Shown here piece by piece: positions 48,434 through 61,053 of a DNA stretch of 64,000 nucleotides. The notes beneath the pieces are model-generated. The model made no database searches, was not told where the DNA came from, and was given only the letters and a program-made list of their open reading frames with translations. The position numbers and the translations under genes are program-made. Each line of letters begins with the position of its first letter. Position 1 is the stretch's first letter. The DNA lies in NCBI GenBank assembly GCA_037013685.1, contig CM072889.1:15323976-15387975 (forward strand), written 5' to 3'. The DNA is from Acridotheres tristis. Taxonomy: Eukaryota > Chordata > Aves > Passeriformes > Sturnidae.

Positions 48434-48530
48434 GAATCATGGAATGATTTAGGTTGGAAAAGACCCTGAAGATCATTTATCCATCCATGATCCAGCACTG
48501 CCAAGCCAAGATCACGTGCCCAAGTGCCAT
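48434..48530 (-). mobile_element. CR1 LINE 3' end, short
   Basis: AATCATGGAATGATTTAGGT followed by TGGAAAAGACCCTGAAGATC and the GATCCAGCACTGCCAAG block. Confidence 0.82.
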
Positions 48531-51500
48531 TTTACTTCTTTTTAGGATAATATTCCTGGATTTCTGGGTTATATTTGGGTAAAATGATCTGTACCAGGAG
48601 GATGGGGACAGGGAAAGCTCCATGTCCAAACTGAGATCTCTTGGAGCAGGCTCAGAGCTGAGCCCTGGGCTTCTAAATCCCAAAGGAATCCAACAGGTAT
48701 CAGATGGACCCTGCATGAATGGGGAGAGAAATAAAACCTTGGAAGAATATCATTAAAAACCAGCCAAAATAACATGGGAAAAGCCAAATCAAGCTGCTGG
48801 AGAAAGGAGAAGGCAGGATGGAACCTGGGCTTGGTTCTTCAGCCAAGGAAAATGTCAGGGCAGCCAAGGCCAACCCAAAAATTCAGCTTTGGAGCAGAAT
48901 GAATCGGAGCATACAACACTCTGGTTCCTCTTCAAGGAATTCTTCATTCCCAGCTCTTCAAGGGCAGGGTTTGCAATTGCAGCACGAAGATTGGAGACAA
49001 CAAAACTGAGCCCTCCAGAATGACAGATCTGGAGCATCAGATATGCAAAATGTTTGGTTAAAAACACCACAGGAAAGAGTACCAGAAACTTCTCATTCTT
49101 TGAACACTCAAGTTCTCATCTTGATTTTTTTTTTTATTGTTGTTGTTTTCTTGTTGACTTGAAAAGAAAAATGCAAAGAGAAAGCCCCTGATGAGCAATG
49201 ACTTAATCGGGCCCTTTGTGCAGAGCTGAGGGCAGATAAGGACGCCCCACGTACCAGGAATTTGTGAAGAGATGTTCCCCCAGTGCCCACCTCCAGCCCT
49301 CCTGCTGTTCTGCTTCTATAGCAGATTGCAGCAGATACCACCAGAAATCTTCATAAAATCGAAGTTTTGGTTTTAATCGCTACAACCCCTCATTTCCTGA
49401 ATGTCACCGGTAGATCTGCCTGAAAATAATTCACATTTTCCATCAGAGTGAGGAGTTGTGTGGTCTGTACCACCCTGCACCACCACCCTGAGCTGCTTTT
49501 GTTCCCATTGTTTGCTCCAAATCTTCTGTCCCATCCTTTCTGCTTGGATTTCATGATTGTGCTCTCAGGCCAGCTATCAGCTCCTGATCAGCCCAAAAAT
49601 GTTTCATCTGGGCTGTGAATCATCCCTCAATTGTATAACTGCCTGCTCTTATCTCATGTGCTGAGAATGGCTCTTTGGGGTTTTTTTTAATGCTCACTGG
49701 AGAAGGTTTTTACTCTTTTTCTGCCTTGATTCAACTGCTCTGTGCAGCCCAGGCCCATAGAATGCCAGGAATGGGCTTTAAAATTGAATATTCACCTGGG
49801 CTGGGAAAGGACAGAGGAACAGCCAAGGCAGCCAGTGGGAAAGCTACTTCCTAAAAAAAAAAAAAAAAAAATTATGTCACACAAAAGATGGTCTCCCTTG
49901 TGATCAATGATGTCTCAAATGGTGCTGCAGGAGGTGGTGGAGAGGTGGTGGAGGCTGGGGACAATCCCAGGCCAGGCTGGTGTCTCTTGTCAGTCCCTGC
50001 TGGGGACACTCAGGACTGGGATCAACATTCCAGAAAAAGACTCGTGAGTGTTGACCACCGGCTCAATCCAGCAGCAATTAAATGCATAACTTAACATTAA
50101 TAACACAAATATTTGTATAAAAATACATTATCTTGAGGATTTATGACCATATTGAGGCTGAGTTTGAGCAATTTCAAGGCCAAAGAAGTCATGGCTGTTC
50201 CCATCCACAAAACACAAAAATACTGCTGGCAAAGAAAAACTCTGATTGGGGGGGGTGATAAATAACTGATATCAGTGGAGCTTTTGCAAAACTGGCACAT
50301 GATTCTGTTAGAATGAATGACTTTTTAACCCTTTCCAATGGATTTCCATTGGAAAAAAAATGGAAAAATTTGGACAAATGTGCTGAGAAGCAGGGAGCTG
50401 AAGGATTCCTGTAATTAACACCTGGTACACCGTGGTGTTCATCACCCATTGCCAAAAAACACCTTAAACCCCTCTTGGTGCTGCCTCTGAGCCATCAATT
50501 TGTGACCTAGAGAGGTGCAGCTCACTCCAGCCAATGCCACTGGTGGATTTGGGTCTTTTCCCAACTTTCTTTGAGCTCCCTGGAATAATTTTTATGAGAT
50601 TTTGTTTCAATTTTTGTCGCAGTCTGAGATATAAATCACTCCAGCACGGCTCTGCCTGTTTGGTCTGTGTCTGTCTGTGCATCAAAACCCTGCTGGCTTT
50701 GCAATGCCAGGCTCAAGGAGGGACTTTGGATTGATCCCAACCCCAGCCCCTTCTGGCTTCTGGAAAATTCGGATTTCTGGGAAAACTCTCTGAAATCTCG
50801 GAGATTTCTGCCTGACTCCAGCTCCCTGCAGACCCAACACCATCAAAATTGGCTTTTTTAGGCCATCTGAGTCCCTCTGAGTCACATCAGCTCTTGAGCT
50901 TCCAGGCTGACAACTGATTTCTGCATTATCTTATAATTAATCAATCCACATTCAAGTCTCTCTATTGCTTCAAAAATCAAATTTCAGCCTTCTAATTCCT
51001 GCCTTTAAATATTAGAACAGAATTATAAAAGCATCAGGCAGATATTTTCCCAGCTCCCAACCATTCCCTGCAGGAACCACAAGCCATTAGTTCAGCTGAA
51101 GGCTTGGCTTGCCTCGTTATTTATTTAGTTGTGTTTTATTCCCGTTATTCTTCCTATGCTGTGTTTTCCTTCTTTTCCCTGAGGCACAGCAGGACTCCAT
51201 TGAACAGGAGCATCAATGTTTAGCTTTTATTTTTGTTTTCCAGACAGATTTGGGAAGGAGAAGCTGGTCCAGCAAATCCATGGGGCTGTGTGAGCACAAG
51301 CACCTGGCTCATCCCTGCCATGGATCAGCTCCCAGAACTTCTGACTCTCCACAAACACTGCCAGGAGCAACAGGTGGCTCACAGGTCCTATTTTCCATGT
51401 CCCACTGCTCTCTTCAAAAGAAAGAATCCCCCAGAAAAACTACAGAAAGCTAGGAATCCTTCAGCCTTCCCTGTGCAGGTCGTGGTGGTGACCACTGGCA

Positions 51501-51741
51501 CTGTCCTGGGTTTGTGGGGACACAGCTGGCAGGGAAAGGCAGTTTCTTCTGGAAAACCCTCATAAGGCCCTAAAAAACCCCACCAAAGCTGTGGCAATGC
51601 CCCAGTGAACAGATGTGGTTCTTCTCCTGCCCCCAGATCTTTTATCAGCTTCAGCAGAGTTTGTGACCTGCCCAGTGATAAGGCCCGGAAATCCTGACAG
51701 CAACTTGTACTGATGACCAGAATTTGAGCAGAAACCAACAT

Positions 51742-51777
51742 TTTCCTCTATTTCCTCTATTTCCTCTATTTCCTCCC
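51742..51777. repeat. 9-bp tandem CTCTATTTC
   Basis: Four copies of the nonamer in direct tandem. Confidence 0.85.
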
Positions 51778-54101
51778 ATTGCCCTGGACCACAGGAGCTA
51801 CAGATGTCCCAGCTCTTTGCCATAAAACCCCCAAACCCTAAATGGCCTTTGCCATAAAAATCTCAAACCCTAATTGCCCTTTGCAGGGAATTAAGGATTT
51901 TCATGATCCAAAAGAATTTTCCTGGGTTGGCAGCTTGGATCTCCCAAAGTTTTGCAGCAGCACACTTGGGTCACTCTCTTAATTAGGTGATTTTCTATGG
52001 AAGTTATTTTTATCCATCTGTGTGGTCCCACTAGGAAACACTTTCCTAATTCCTGTTATTTGTCCAAAGTAAACATGTTCACTGATACGGGAATTGCAGG
52101 GAATAGCACAGAATTTGTTTCCTCTTTTATTCTTTTATGCAACAATAATGCCCGAAATAGCTCCAAGGGTTGTTTGTTAAAGCAATAATAAATTTTTCTT
52201 TCTGACAACGTTGCCCTTGCCAGCTGAACATTACCAACGTTCTTACAGGAGAGATTTCTGGGACACACTGGAGGCAGCACCAGTAATTCCTCATGCAGGT
52301 CTCAGCTCCCTGTGGAGGAAGAGCTGCTCTGTGTGATGGTGCAGATGGAGATGGATCGTGGCATTGGAGCTGTCCCTGGTGGTTTGAGATTCCCAAAATG
52401 CTCTCAGAGCTCTCAGAGATCCCTGCTCAGCACAGGCCTCACCTGCTCCATTCTCCAGCCATTCCTTCACTGTCCTTTTCCAATCCCAAAAGCTCCTTTG
52501 GGCTTTTCCAATGACTTTGCATTTACACCCCCACCACTGCAACGAGTGTTTGCTCTGCTCTCACTTTACAACAGTGTGTAAAAGTTGGAGAAATCCTACT
52601 CCAGGTAAATCTTCATTGGATAAGGGATGATATCAGCTCTGCTTGAGCCCCTCTGGGCTGGTACCTCCTGGTGGAAGTGGCCCTGGCACCAAGTCCTGGA
52701 TTAATCCCAGCCCCACACAACCTCTGGCCCCTCCTGGTGGGATGGGGGAGAGCACTGGGATGGTAAAAGTGACAAAATGTGTGGCTGAGGAAAAGGCTGT
52801 ATGGAAATAATTTCCTGCCAAGGGTGCGTGGTGGGGGTGGAGGCAGCCCAGCCAGGGTGGGGTGAGCGGGTGCTGGTGTGAGGGTGGGAAAGGTGGATGA
52901 GTTCAGCAGAAAATTGAGGAAATCTGTGGCTTCCAGGGAAATTCCTGCCAGCCTCATCCCTGAGGATGAGCTGAGCAGTGGAATGCTGTGACTCAAAGGA
53001 AAGCACAGAATTTAACTGGAACCAGATTGATCTGATCATTTGAGCGCTAATGAGAGACTGAGGTGAAACCAGGACAGGAGCAGAAACAAACCCCACAAAG
53101 GTTTGTGGCACAGCACAGGGAGAATCCAGGAGCTCCCGGGATTTCCTGGAAGGGTTGGAGCAGGCAGGGGCAGAGCTCTGCAGGATGAGAGCCCCGAGGA
53201 GCTGAGAGAGGCTGGGGAAACTCAGCCTTTCCTGCACAATTCCTTAGAAGAGCTGAGAACTTCTAAACTTGTTCAAGCTATTCCCAAAATTTCAGCCCAG
53301 GGCATCAGCGGGAATTTCCACTTGAGCTTCTGGATGAAGGGTGTGTCCCAAAATCCTGCTCCACGATTATTTCCACACTGGAAATGGGAATTACTGAAGA
53401 AGGAAGCCAGAACACCCTGAGATTTGCATTAAATATCTTCCCCCCAGTTTTGTGAATCACCACCACTTCTTTCTGCATTTTTTTCTGTAATCTTGATCCA
53501 TTCTACACCTTAATAAAAAGGATTGTGCCATCAATCTTGTCCCTGTCTCCCTGTAAGGAAATCTTTCCTGCCAGCTCTTGAAAAGGGGCTGATGAAATCC
53601 TGTTTTGTGGCTGGAATTACTGTCCACAGGGAATAAACATTCCATTAGTAATGCTTTAGCCCTCATTTGCTCTTGTTAAAAGGTAATTTCCTTTTCTACC
53701 CTGAAAATTGAGAATAATGGCAATAAAACAAGCGAGATGATGATTTCCTTTGTTGATGAGTTCTTTGAAAAGGTGAAAAAGGGAAACTCATGTTCTGGAG
53801 AGAGGGGCAGGGCACACCCAGGTCACACATCCACACCTGAGCTAGCAGGGACAGGGCTGACCTTTGCCAATTCCTGCTTCTCCAGCAGGCAGGAGCTGCA
53901 GTTTTCCCATCAGGAAGGGCATGGGGGTCAGCTCAGCACTTCTGGGCAGCCTCCTGCACCTTTGCTGGCAGAGCTGGAGCTCTGGCTGTGGCCTGGTGGC
54001 AGCAGGAGCTGTGACACATCACTGCTCTGTGCCACCCAACCCCTCCCCATACCTGCAAATACTCACCTGGCTTCTCCTACTCCCTTTTCCAGCCAGACGA
54101 G

Positions 54102-54103
<2 letters not shown>

Positions 54104-54140
<37 letters not shown>
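54104..54140. repeat. (CAAT)n microsatellite
   Basis: Nine uninterrupted CAAT units, then CATT. It is likely to vary in length. It lies in a chance open frame as an SINQ repeat. Confidence 0.97.
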
Positions 54141-54142
<2 letters not shown>

Positions 54143-54659
54143 CAGCTGGCTCTGACTTTGAAAAGGACCTTCTTGAACTCTGCCTGGTGAGGGAGAGGTG
54201 GAATTGTGGAGAACTTCAAGAGGGAATCACAAAATGTGCTGAAGAAATGCACATTCTCTGAGGTTAATAAAGATGGGAAATGATGCCATGTCAGATGTCC
54301 AGGCAGGAGACCCTTCGTGAGGGGAAAACCAGCACATCTTGGGTGAAGATCTGGCAGGAACTGTTCTGGTTTCTCAAACAACCCAAGAGAAAATAAAACC
54401 AAGGTAAAGCACGAGAAGAGCAGCCCAGACTGTCAGCAGCAGAGCCATCAATCAGCCCAGGGATCAGGATGGCAGCTGGCAGCATCAGGACCAGAGAACT
54501 GGAAAACCACCAAGGAACAGGAACCAGGATCTGGTTTGTAGGAACAAACCACAGAGCTTTTTCAGAAGAAAATTGTCCTCCCTCAATTTCCTTGAAATCT
54601 TCAAGTGTGTTAAAAAAACTTCCTAAAAATACAAAATATTCAGATGATGCCATTTCCCT

Positions 54660-54812
54660 GGGCCCAGAGAAGCTGTGGCTGCCCCATTCCTAGAAGTGTC
54701 CAAGACCAGGCTGGATGGGGCTTGGAGCAACCTGGAAAAGTGGAAGGGGAACTTTAAAATCCCTTCCAACCCAAACCACTCTGTGATTCCAGTATTCTGT
54801 GGTTCTATGAGA
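54660..54812 (+). mobile_element. CR1 LINE 3' end, plus orientation
   Basis: GAAGTGTCCAAGACCAGGCT, GGATGGGGCTTGGAGCAACC, TAAAATCCCTTCCAACCCAA, ending with the ATTCTGTGGTTCTATGA tail repeat. This copy keeps the true 3' terminus. Confidence 0.93.
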
Positions 54813-56100
54813 TGGCAAGGGAAGAGTGCTGGAGATCCTCATGGATTAAAAGTGATGTGCTTCAGACAGAAGAAAACGGAAATTTTCTTACATACTGTTG
54901 AATTCTAATAAACTTCAGTTGCTGAGGGGAAAAAAAAAAAAGTAAGGGAAAGTCCTCAGTTGTAAAGGGCACTGTGATCACTGTAAGGAGCTGGGTACAG
55001 CCTTCAAACAAAGGTGTAGCACAAAATAAACAAGTTATGGAGAAATACTGGCAACCAGCTCCCAGCAAACAGAAATTAATTGGGAAAGCTCTGTTTGCTC
55101 TGTTTGTGGAGTCCCTGGGGTTTCAAGGAGGAGCCACGGGGAGGTAAAGACGAACAGATTAAATGAGAGAGATGATTAGAGATTCCAGCACCTTCCCCAT
55201 GGCCAGTGAAACTGGGCACAGCAGGGCCAGATCCCCCCAGATCAGCCTCCCACCTCCCCCCAAAAAAGGAGTTTCCTGCAGTTTTCACAGGGAGGGTGGC
55301 ACAGGGGAAGCTCTCACCAAAAGGGTGGTGCCCTGGGAGATGGAGGGTTCATCTTATCTGTCCCCAAGTCATTGTGAAATTTTGAGCTGCTGAGAAAAGA
55401 GTGGACAGTTTGCAGAATTTGGTGTCATGCAGCTGCTGGTTCTGTTTTATCATCGTGGCAGGCAAGAGAAACAAGCAAATACAAGAGAAGTTGTGAAATA
55501 GAATAGGAGTTGTAAAAGATAATAGAAGTTGTGCAGTATAGCAGAAGTTTTAAAACACAAAACTGCTATGGAGAGTGCCTGGCAAAGCCCACTCCTTAAA
55601 ATCAAATACAAAAATGAATATTTACACATGAAACCCAAGCACAAATTCTATTAATTGCCACCTAACCCAACCCCACCCCTATTTCCAAGGGCCTTTGGCA
55701 GGTGTTCTCCCCAGTGTGTCCAGGTGGGGAGGAGAGCACTGGGCTTTATTCCCTGCACCACCCTCAGGTGGGGACAGCAGTGCCAGAGCTTTGCAGCCCT
55801 GGGAATTTCCACTGCTTCATCCTTCCACAGCTCTCCGTGGCTGCAGGAATGGTAGGGCTGGTGTGGGACAGGCAGTGAACCCTCCTGGCTGATCAGAAAC
55901 CCAGGCAGCATCTCTGCCTTTCATTCCCTGTTTCCATGTCCTGGCTGTAGGGTGGGATGGGCACCCACAGCCTGGAGCTGTGGTCCATGTCCATGTGGCT
56001 GGGGATGTGTCCTGTGTCCATTTGCTGTTCCTACAGTGGCTGTGGGATGCTCCTCTGCTCCTCACCCGTGAGGAAAATCCCTGGAACGGGTGAGAGAGAA

Positions 56101-56580
56101 TGTTGGATTTGTCTTTACAAACAAGCTGTGAGTCTGCTGGTAGATAAGGTTAGCACTGAGAGATAAAAGAAACAATGGGAAGGATTCCACTGATTGATGA
56201 ATCAGGAAAAAGACATTTGCCTTTGCAAACAAACTGTAGGTGTGCTGATAAATGAAAGTGGATATTGAAAGGTGAAAAAAGCAATGCCGGAAAACCATGA
56301 ATTCTATAAGGATTAGAAATTAAAAGGGAGGGTTATACATTAGAGGGGAATCTTAGCTATCAGGCGTTCCAGGAAGTCTGTATCTCTCAAGCCAATGGGG
56401 AAAGAGAGAGGGAAATGTGGCCGGGAAATTGGGATAAAAGAGAGGCTGAGTCCTCCAAAAATTTGTGAGATTCCAGGGAAATGCTCCATGGCCTCTCCCT
56501 TTATTCGAATAAAGTAAAAAGATTCCTCTGTCTCCTTTTTGAACATAAACCTCTGGTGTTTGCGGCTTAATTTTCCTGAC
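56101..56580 (+). mobile_element. Endogenous retroviral LTR (solo-like remnant)
   Basis: The right half has LTR architecture. A CTTTATTCGAATAAAG poly(A)-signal region (AATAAA at 56508-56513) is followed by a U5-like stretch with GTCTCCTTTTTGAACATAAA and ending TTAATTTTCCTGAC, typical of avian class II/III LTRs. The left part carries an internal 74-bp direct duplication (56108-56182 and 56216-56290, 108 bp apart). No gag, pol or env reading frame is present nearby, so it is read as a solo LTR. The exact ends, and any target-site duplication, could not be fixed. Confidence 0.6.
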
Positions 56581-56972
56581 CCGGGGAAGAACTTGGCTCA
56601 GACCCTGGAGAACAATGAGGAGCGGGAATGCAAATCAGCACCACCAAACCCGGGTATCCCAGGCAACACCAACACAAACATTCCCGGGATAGCCCAGTCC
56701 AGCCGTGCCAGGGACATCCTTCCTTTGCTCAGAGGCTTTTCCTCATGGATAACCTGTGCTGGCTCACCCAGACAAGTGCTGGGTGATCTGCTCCCGTGTG
56801 TGGGGAAGTGTCTGGGACTCCTTTTCCACTCAGGCCATCAGTTTTTCCAGACAGCTGAAAGTTAATGGGCACCATGATTGGAGTGAGTAATCCTTGTGAA
56901 ACCAGCTCTGGAGGAAGTTGCCCAGCAAAACAAATCCCAGCTCTGACGTGGAGCCGAACACGAGGTGCTCTG

Positions 56973-56979
56973 TATAAAA
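56973..56979 (+). promoter_or_regulatory. TATA box of the GPCR-like gene
   Basis: TATAAAA in the context GCTCTGTATAAAAACC. It sits about 30 bp before a stretch that could be the start site and about 105 bp before a consensus splice donor. It lies some 400 bp after the LTR. Confidence 0.5.
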
Positions 56980-57002
56980 ACCAGGAATCATTCCAAGGGA
57001 AA

Positions 57003-57081
57003 CGGCACATTTCAGCTCTGCTGAGACATCACAGAGTGCAGGGATGCAGAAAACTATCCCTGGCTGCTTCTTCCAGCAAAT
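57003..57081 (+). CDS. Proposed exon 1 of an unnamed GPCR-like gene
   Basis: The start is estimated 30 bp after the TATA box. The exon ends at 57081 before a GTAAGT donor. It has a single ATG (57044, G at -3) and encodes 12 codons plus two bases (MQKTIPGCFFQQ). Spliced to the acceptor at 60368, it enters the long frame of the second exon in phase and adds 21 residues before the internal methionine at 60394. The TATA, ATG, donor and frame agree, but there is no transcript evidence. The exon could equally be noncoding, with translation starting at 60394. Confidence 0.45.
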
Positions 57082-60000
57082 GTAAGTATTTTTCCTTTTC
57101 AACTAAGGAATAGCACCTCATTACAGTCGGGATATTCAGTGCTAATCTGTCTTTTTAATTTGTTCTCCTCTTCTCTATATTCTTTGACATCATTCCAGGA
57201 GGAATTTTGAAAGGAATTACTTGTTTAAGTGCAGGAGGTATTTTTGGGTACCCCTTAGACTACAACAGTGTACTTATGACAAATGAGAAGTTATTATTAA
57301 CTGGAATTTGGAAAGTGTGTCAGGAGAGATGTCTGTGGAGATAAAAAAGCAGGGCACTGAAAACACCAAGTGTTGGTTCAGGAAACTTTCTGTGAGCTTG
57401 AGCTGAGATTTCATCTGACCAAAAACTGTCCAAGTGTCCCTGTCCATGTGCAGGAATCCTGCTGTGGGTGACCTGAACCACAGGCCACAAGAGCTGCTTT
57501 GAAGGCTGTAAATAAATGGGTGAAGGTCAGGTTTCCTCCTTCACTGAGTGTGGCCGTTCTGGAAACATTCAGGAAACATCTCCCCACTCGTGCTCCCATT
57601 CCAGGTGTGATCCCAGCTGCAGGCAGAGGGAAGGGTTTTTTCTCTCCTCACCAAATGTCTTTTGGGCTGGTGGGATTTCCCAGCTGGAGGAAGCTGTGGG
57701 TGGGGATCCTGGCAGTGGGAGCCACACAGGAGGAGTTTGTGGCTTCAGCCCTGCCTGTGCTCTCTCCATGCACCCACTCTTCACCAGTTTTACCTGTGCA
57801 GAGGCTGTGTCTGACCAAAGCCATGCCCAGGGCACTCTCTGGCACTGGTTTGGCTACAGGAGCAGGGACTGTGCCCTCCCAGCATCCTTGTGGGGTGGGC
57901 AGCATTCCCTGCCTCCTCCTGCCACAGCCCAACCGTGTCCCCATTTGACACTGGAAGTGCCAAAACTCTGCCAGGAGCCTCTGGATCTCTCCATGAATGG
58001 AGCTCCAGCACCTGGGAACATCTCCCAGCTCTGCTTCATTCCCAAGAGCAGATGAATCCAAACAGCACTTGGACAAGTGCCAGCAACTGGGATGTCTCTT
58101 CCCTATCAAACACGTGCAAGTGCCTGTGTGGTGACCCGTGGGGCTGCTCCTGATCCCTGCCCTTTGTGCCACTGTTTTCTCACACTGTGCCCAGATTCCT
58201 TCAGAGGCGCGAGGACAATCCCTATCCACCCACAGGAGATAAACATCTCAATCCCCTGAGGCCGAGGAGGAAATCAAACCTGGCTCTGCTGCATTCTGAA
58301 TGCCAGTTTTAACCCCTAAATTATAGTGTGGAAGAGGTGGAGGGAGCAGGAGGGAGCCCTGGCAGCGATCCTGCCTCCAGGGGCAGCTGTGGGATGAAGG
58401 GATGGATAGCTCTGGTTGTCACCAACAGAAAGCAGGAAGGCATCTTCCAGCCAGGAGCTCCACAAAGGACACTGTGGACTCAGAAAAATGCCTGCAGCAC
58501 TATGGAAAATGCTGAAGTTTGAAAAATAGAGGATGGGAGAAGCATTTTGAGCTCCTCAGGGTTCTGCCCTGGGCACCTCCTCTGGTCTCTCCGGCTGCTC
58601 CTGATTCCTCAAGCTCCTCTTTGGACTCATCACCAAACCCTGGGGTAAGGTAGGAGCCCAAGCCCAGAAGCTCTGAGTTCAAATGCTCCACATGGACAAG
58701 ATCTGCTGTAAATCCAGCCCTTGGATGGTGGTCCCAAAACGAGCAAAGATCTTTATTGAGCCATGTAATTTATCTCCTCAACAATATAATTAATGAAAAT
58801 GGAAGCAGAAATAGGTTGCAAGAAAAAAAATAACGACAGGAGATTCTTAATGTACCTTTCAAAGGAGTAACTTGCTTGAAGATAAGAAGATAAATCAGGA
58901 TTCAGCTGCACAGGTCATGGCTTGGTTCTCCTCCTCTTGGAGCTGGGGACTTGCACGAGTTCCATGTTGTGGATTCAGCGTTTCTTCCATTAGATTGGAA
59001 TTTCTTTGGTGCTCTGTATCAAAACTAAGGGTCAAACCAATAATGGAGTCATTAAGGTTGGAGAAGACCTCTAAGATTATTTGCTTTTGCCACAAAATGC
59101 AGAATCGTTTTTCCACTTAATCACTGTGGGAAGTGAGGGTAGGATGATTGACTCAGCTGAAATACAGGGAGAAATCTTTTCCTATTTCTTCCCCAGCAAG
59201 TTGGATAAGACACTTCAAAGACAAAGAACAGGCACATGTGAATCTCAGATGAGTCAACCTGGTACCAGTCAAGTCTCTACAAGCAATGGGAATCTCAGTC
59301 TCAAAAACCTGGCTCCGTACCTTTCATGGGAATCACTCAGGGTTATCATTTTCCCATCATCCCAGCAAAACGAAACCCAGGTGATGACTTAAACAACCAC
59401 CCAGACCTGCTGGGTAATGTGCTGGAAAAGCTCTGTAACACCAGCTGCAAGGTGCTGACACGGGGAATTTGGGGAATTTACACATGGAGATAATTGCTCA
59501 ATAGGAGAGAAATGGAATTGTTACACTCGGCTCAATCTCTGCTGATCAGCCTCCTTGAAACTTCTTCAGTGACAACTCTTTGGAGCTCTTGGCCTCAAAG
59601 CTGGGCACACACTTCAGTCAAGACCTAAATTCTGCTGAGTTTCTTCTTGCAATTCATGAAAACCCAAATGTGAGATCTCTGCAGAGCCCCACCTGACACA
59701 TCATTCCTCAAATTCCTGAGAATGAGCCTTCCCTCGGGTTCCCATCCAGCTGTGTATGACTTAACCATAGCTTCACCTAGGCCACATTTCTTACCTTGCT
59801 CCTCCCTAAAAATGCCTCGTGAAACAATATTGAAACCCTTCAGAAAATTCAAGCTATGTGACACTGGCTGTTCCCACCAGGACTGATCACCCTGCTGCAG
59901 GAGGAAGCTGGGCTCAATCAATTTGCTCTATCTGTGAGAAACCCACATTGTTCTTCTTTATCTCCTCTCTCCCATTTAGATGTTTAGATAACAATGCTTA

Positions 60001-60368
60001 GATAACAATTACCTTGTTTATTTGTTAGAAATTAATTCGGAGACGATTTTAGTATTTTCTAGGAACTGCATCTTATCATTTTCTGGCTCCTCCCTTTCAG
60101 GGACAGGGATAATTCACACTTACACCCCTCCAGTGCAAGATTACACAGATTATGCTGTTATCTAAAAATACCCAGGCACTTTACAAACTTCATTCCCGTT
60201 TATGAGATGAATTGTAAATACAAGCTCAGATCCTGAGCTGGCATCCATCTCTGGAATCTGGAATGTGCCTGTGCAAGTGCAGGTCCATCATAGTTTGCCT
60301 GGAATCCATCCTGCTAATTTTTCATTTAATCACTGGGTTGTTTTGTTTTTTTTTAATATGTATTCCAG
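57082..60368 (+). other. Proposed intron of the GPCR-like gene
   Basis: About 3.3 kb from GTAAGT to a long T-tract with TATTCCAG. It contains one short CR1 terminus (59040-59085). No other exon is recognised. Confidence 0.45.
59040..59085 (-). mobile_element. CR1 LINE 3' end, very short
   Basis: AATGGAGTCATTAAGGTTGG followed by AGAAGACCTCTAAGATTATT. Only the terminal 45 bp remain. Confidence 0.6.
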
Positions 60369-61053
60369 ATATTCTTCCCTAACTGGCATTTCAATGGAGA
60401 GAGACCACATGAAAGATCTCAGAAGATACCTGGCACTGAAATACATCCAATACCTCGTCCTGTCTTCCTCCAACGCTGTCAGCACCTTCCTGGGGCTGCT
60501 GGGCAGCGCCTACACCATCATCCTCCTGCAGTCTGCCAAGGTCTCCTCCAAGTCCACTGCAGTCCTCATCTCCAGCCTGGCCCAGGCAGACATCCTGGTT
60601 TTCCTCAGCCTTGTTTCCGACGTGGTTTTGGGGGGTTTTGGTGTCTCTCCCTCCTCCTCGTCGCTGGCACGGACGCTCCTGGTGGCCAATGCCCACGTGA
60701 GCTGTGTCCTGCTCAGCTGTGTGGCCTTTGAGGCTTACCTGATCACCTTCCTGCCCTCGGAATCACGGCCCCACAGGACAGTCAGGAATGCCAGGCTGGT
60801 ATCCAGGGCCGTCTGGATGCTGGTGGCTGCAGAGTGTGCCCTGTTCCTCCTGGATGAGCACCTGGGGGCCAGCAGCTCCTCCGTCCCCTCCCAGGGCCCT
60901 TTGGGGCTCCTGTGCCACATCTCCAGCTCAGCCACAGCCCTGCTCCGGTCCCTCAGCTACATCCTGGGAATCCTGCTGAGGATTGTCAACGTGTACATCT
61001 ACTACAAGATATTTTTCAGCATATCTCCCAGGTCTAGACTCAAATCCAAGTAG
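60369..61053 (+). CDS. Unnamed GPCR-like membrane protein, main coding exon (five TM segments)
   Basis: The exon starts after GTTTTGTTTTTTTTTAATATGTATTCCAG and encodes 219 residues from the ATG at 60394, or 240 if spliced from 57044. Third codon positions are strongly C/G (CTG, ATC, GTC, TCC, AAG), a clear coding signature unlike the flanks. From the 60394 start, hydrophobic segments lie at about 18-47, 56-80, 92-118, 136-156 and 171-205. GPCR-like features are a GLLGSAYTII TM1, a SLAQADILVFL TM2 with the conserved Asp, and a TM3 end where the DRY position reads EAY. A VRNARLVSRAVW loop then leads to the conserved Trp of TM4. TM5 lacks the usual Pro. A basic tail and TAG follow at once, so TM6 and TM7 are absent. 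The reading frame has no break. I do not recognise the gene. It may be a decayed or repurposed relative of the purinergic/leukotriene receptors nearby, or another membrane family. Confidence 0.7.

Larger units (their letters stand above)
42521..56100. other. Intergenic region between CYSLTR1 and the GPCR-like gene
   Basis: About 13.5 kb with no supported gene. In mammals this side of CYSLTR1 leads to ZCCHC5, LPAR4 and P2RY10; I see none of them. It holds several short CR1 fragments, poly-T and poly-A tracts (42991-43010, 49853-49871), a pyrimidine tract (44028-44155) and two microsatellites. The remaining open frames are short, overlap one another on both strands and show no coding bias. Confidence 0.6.

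Noticed and set aside
53737..54261. 174-codon frame with an SINQ repeat
   Set aside because: It is carried through the CAAT microsatellite. There is no coding bias or splice context.
56585..56970. Internal retroviral sequence after the LTR
   Set aside because: No gag, pol or env-like reading frame or convincing primer-binding site is visible, so only a solo LTR is called.
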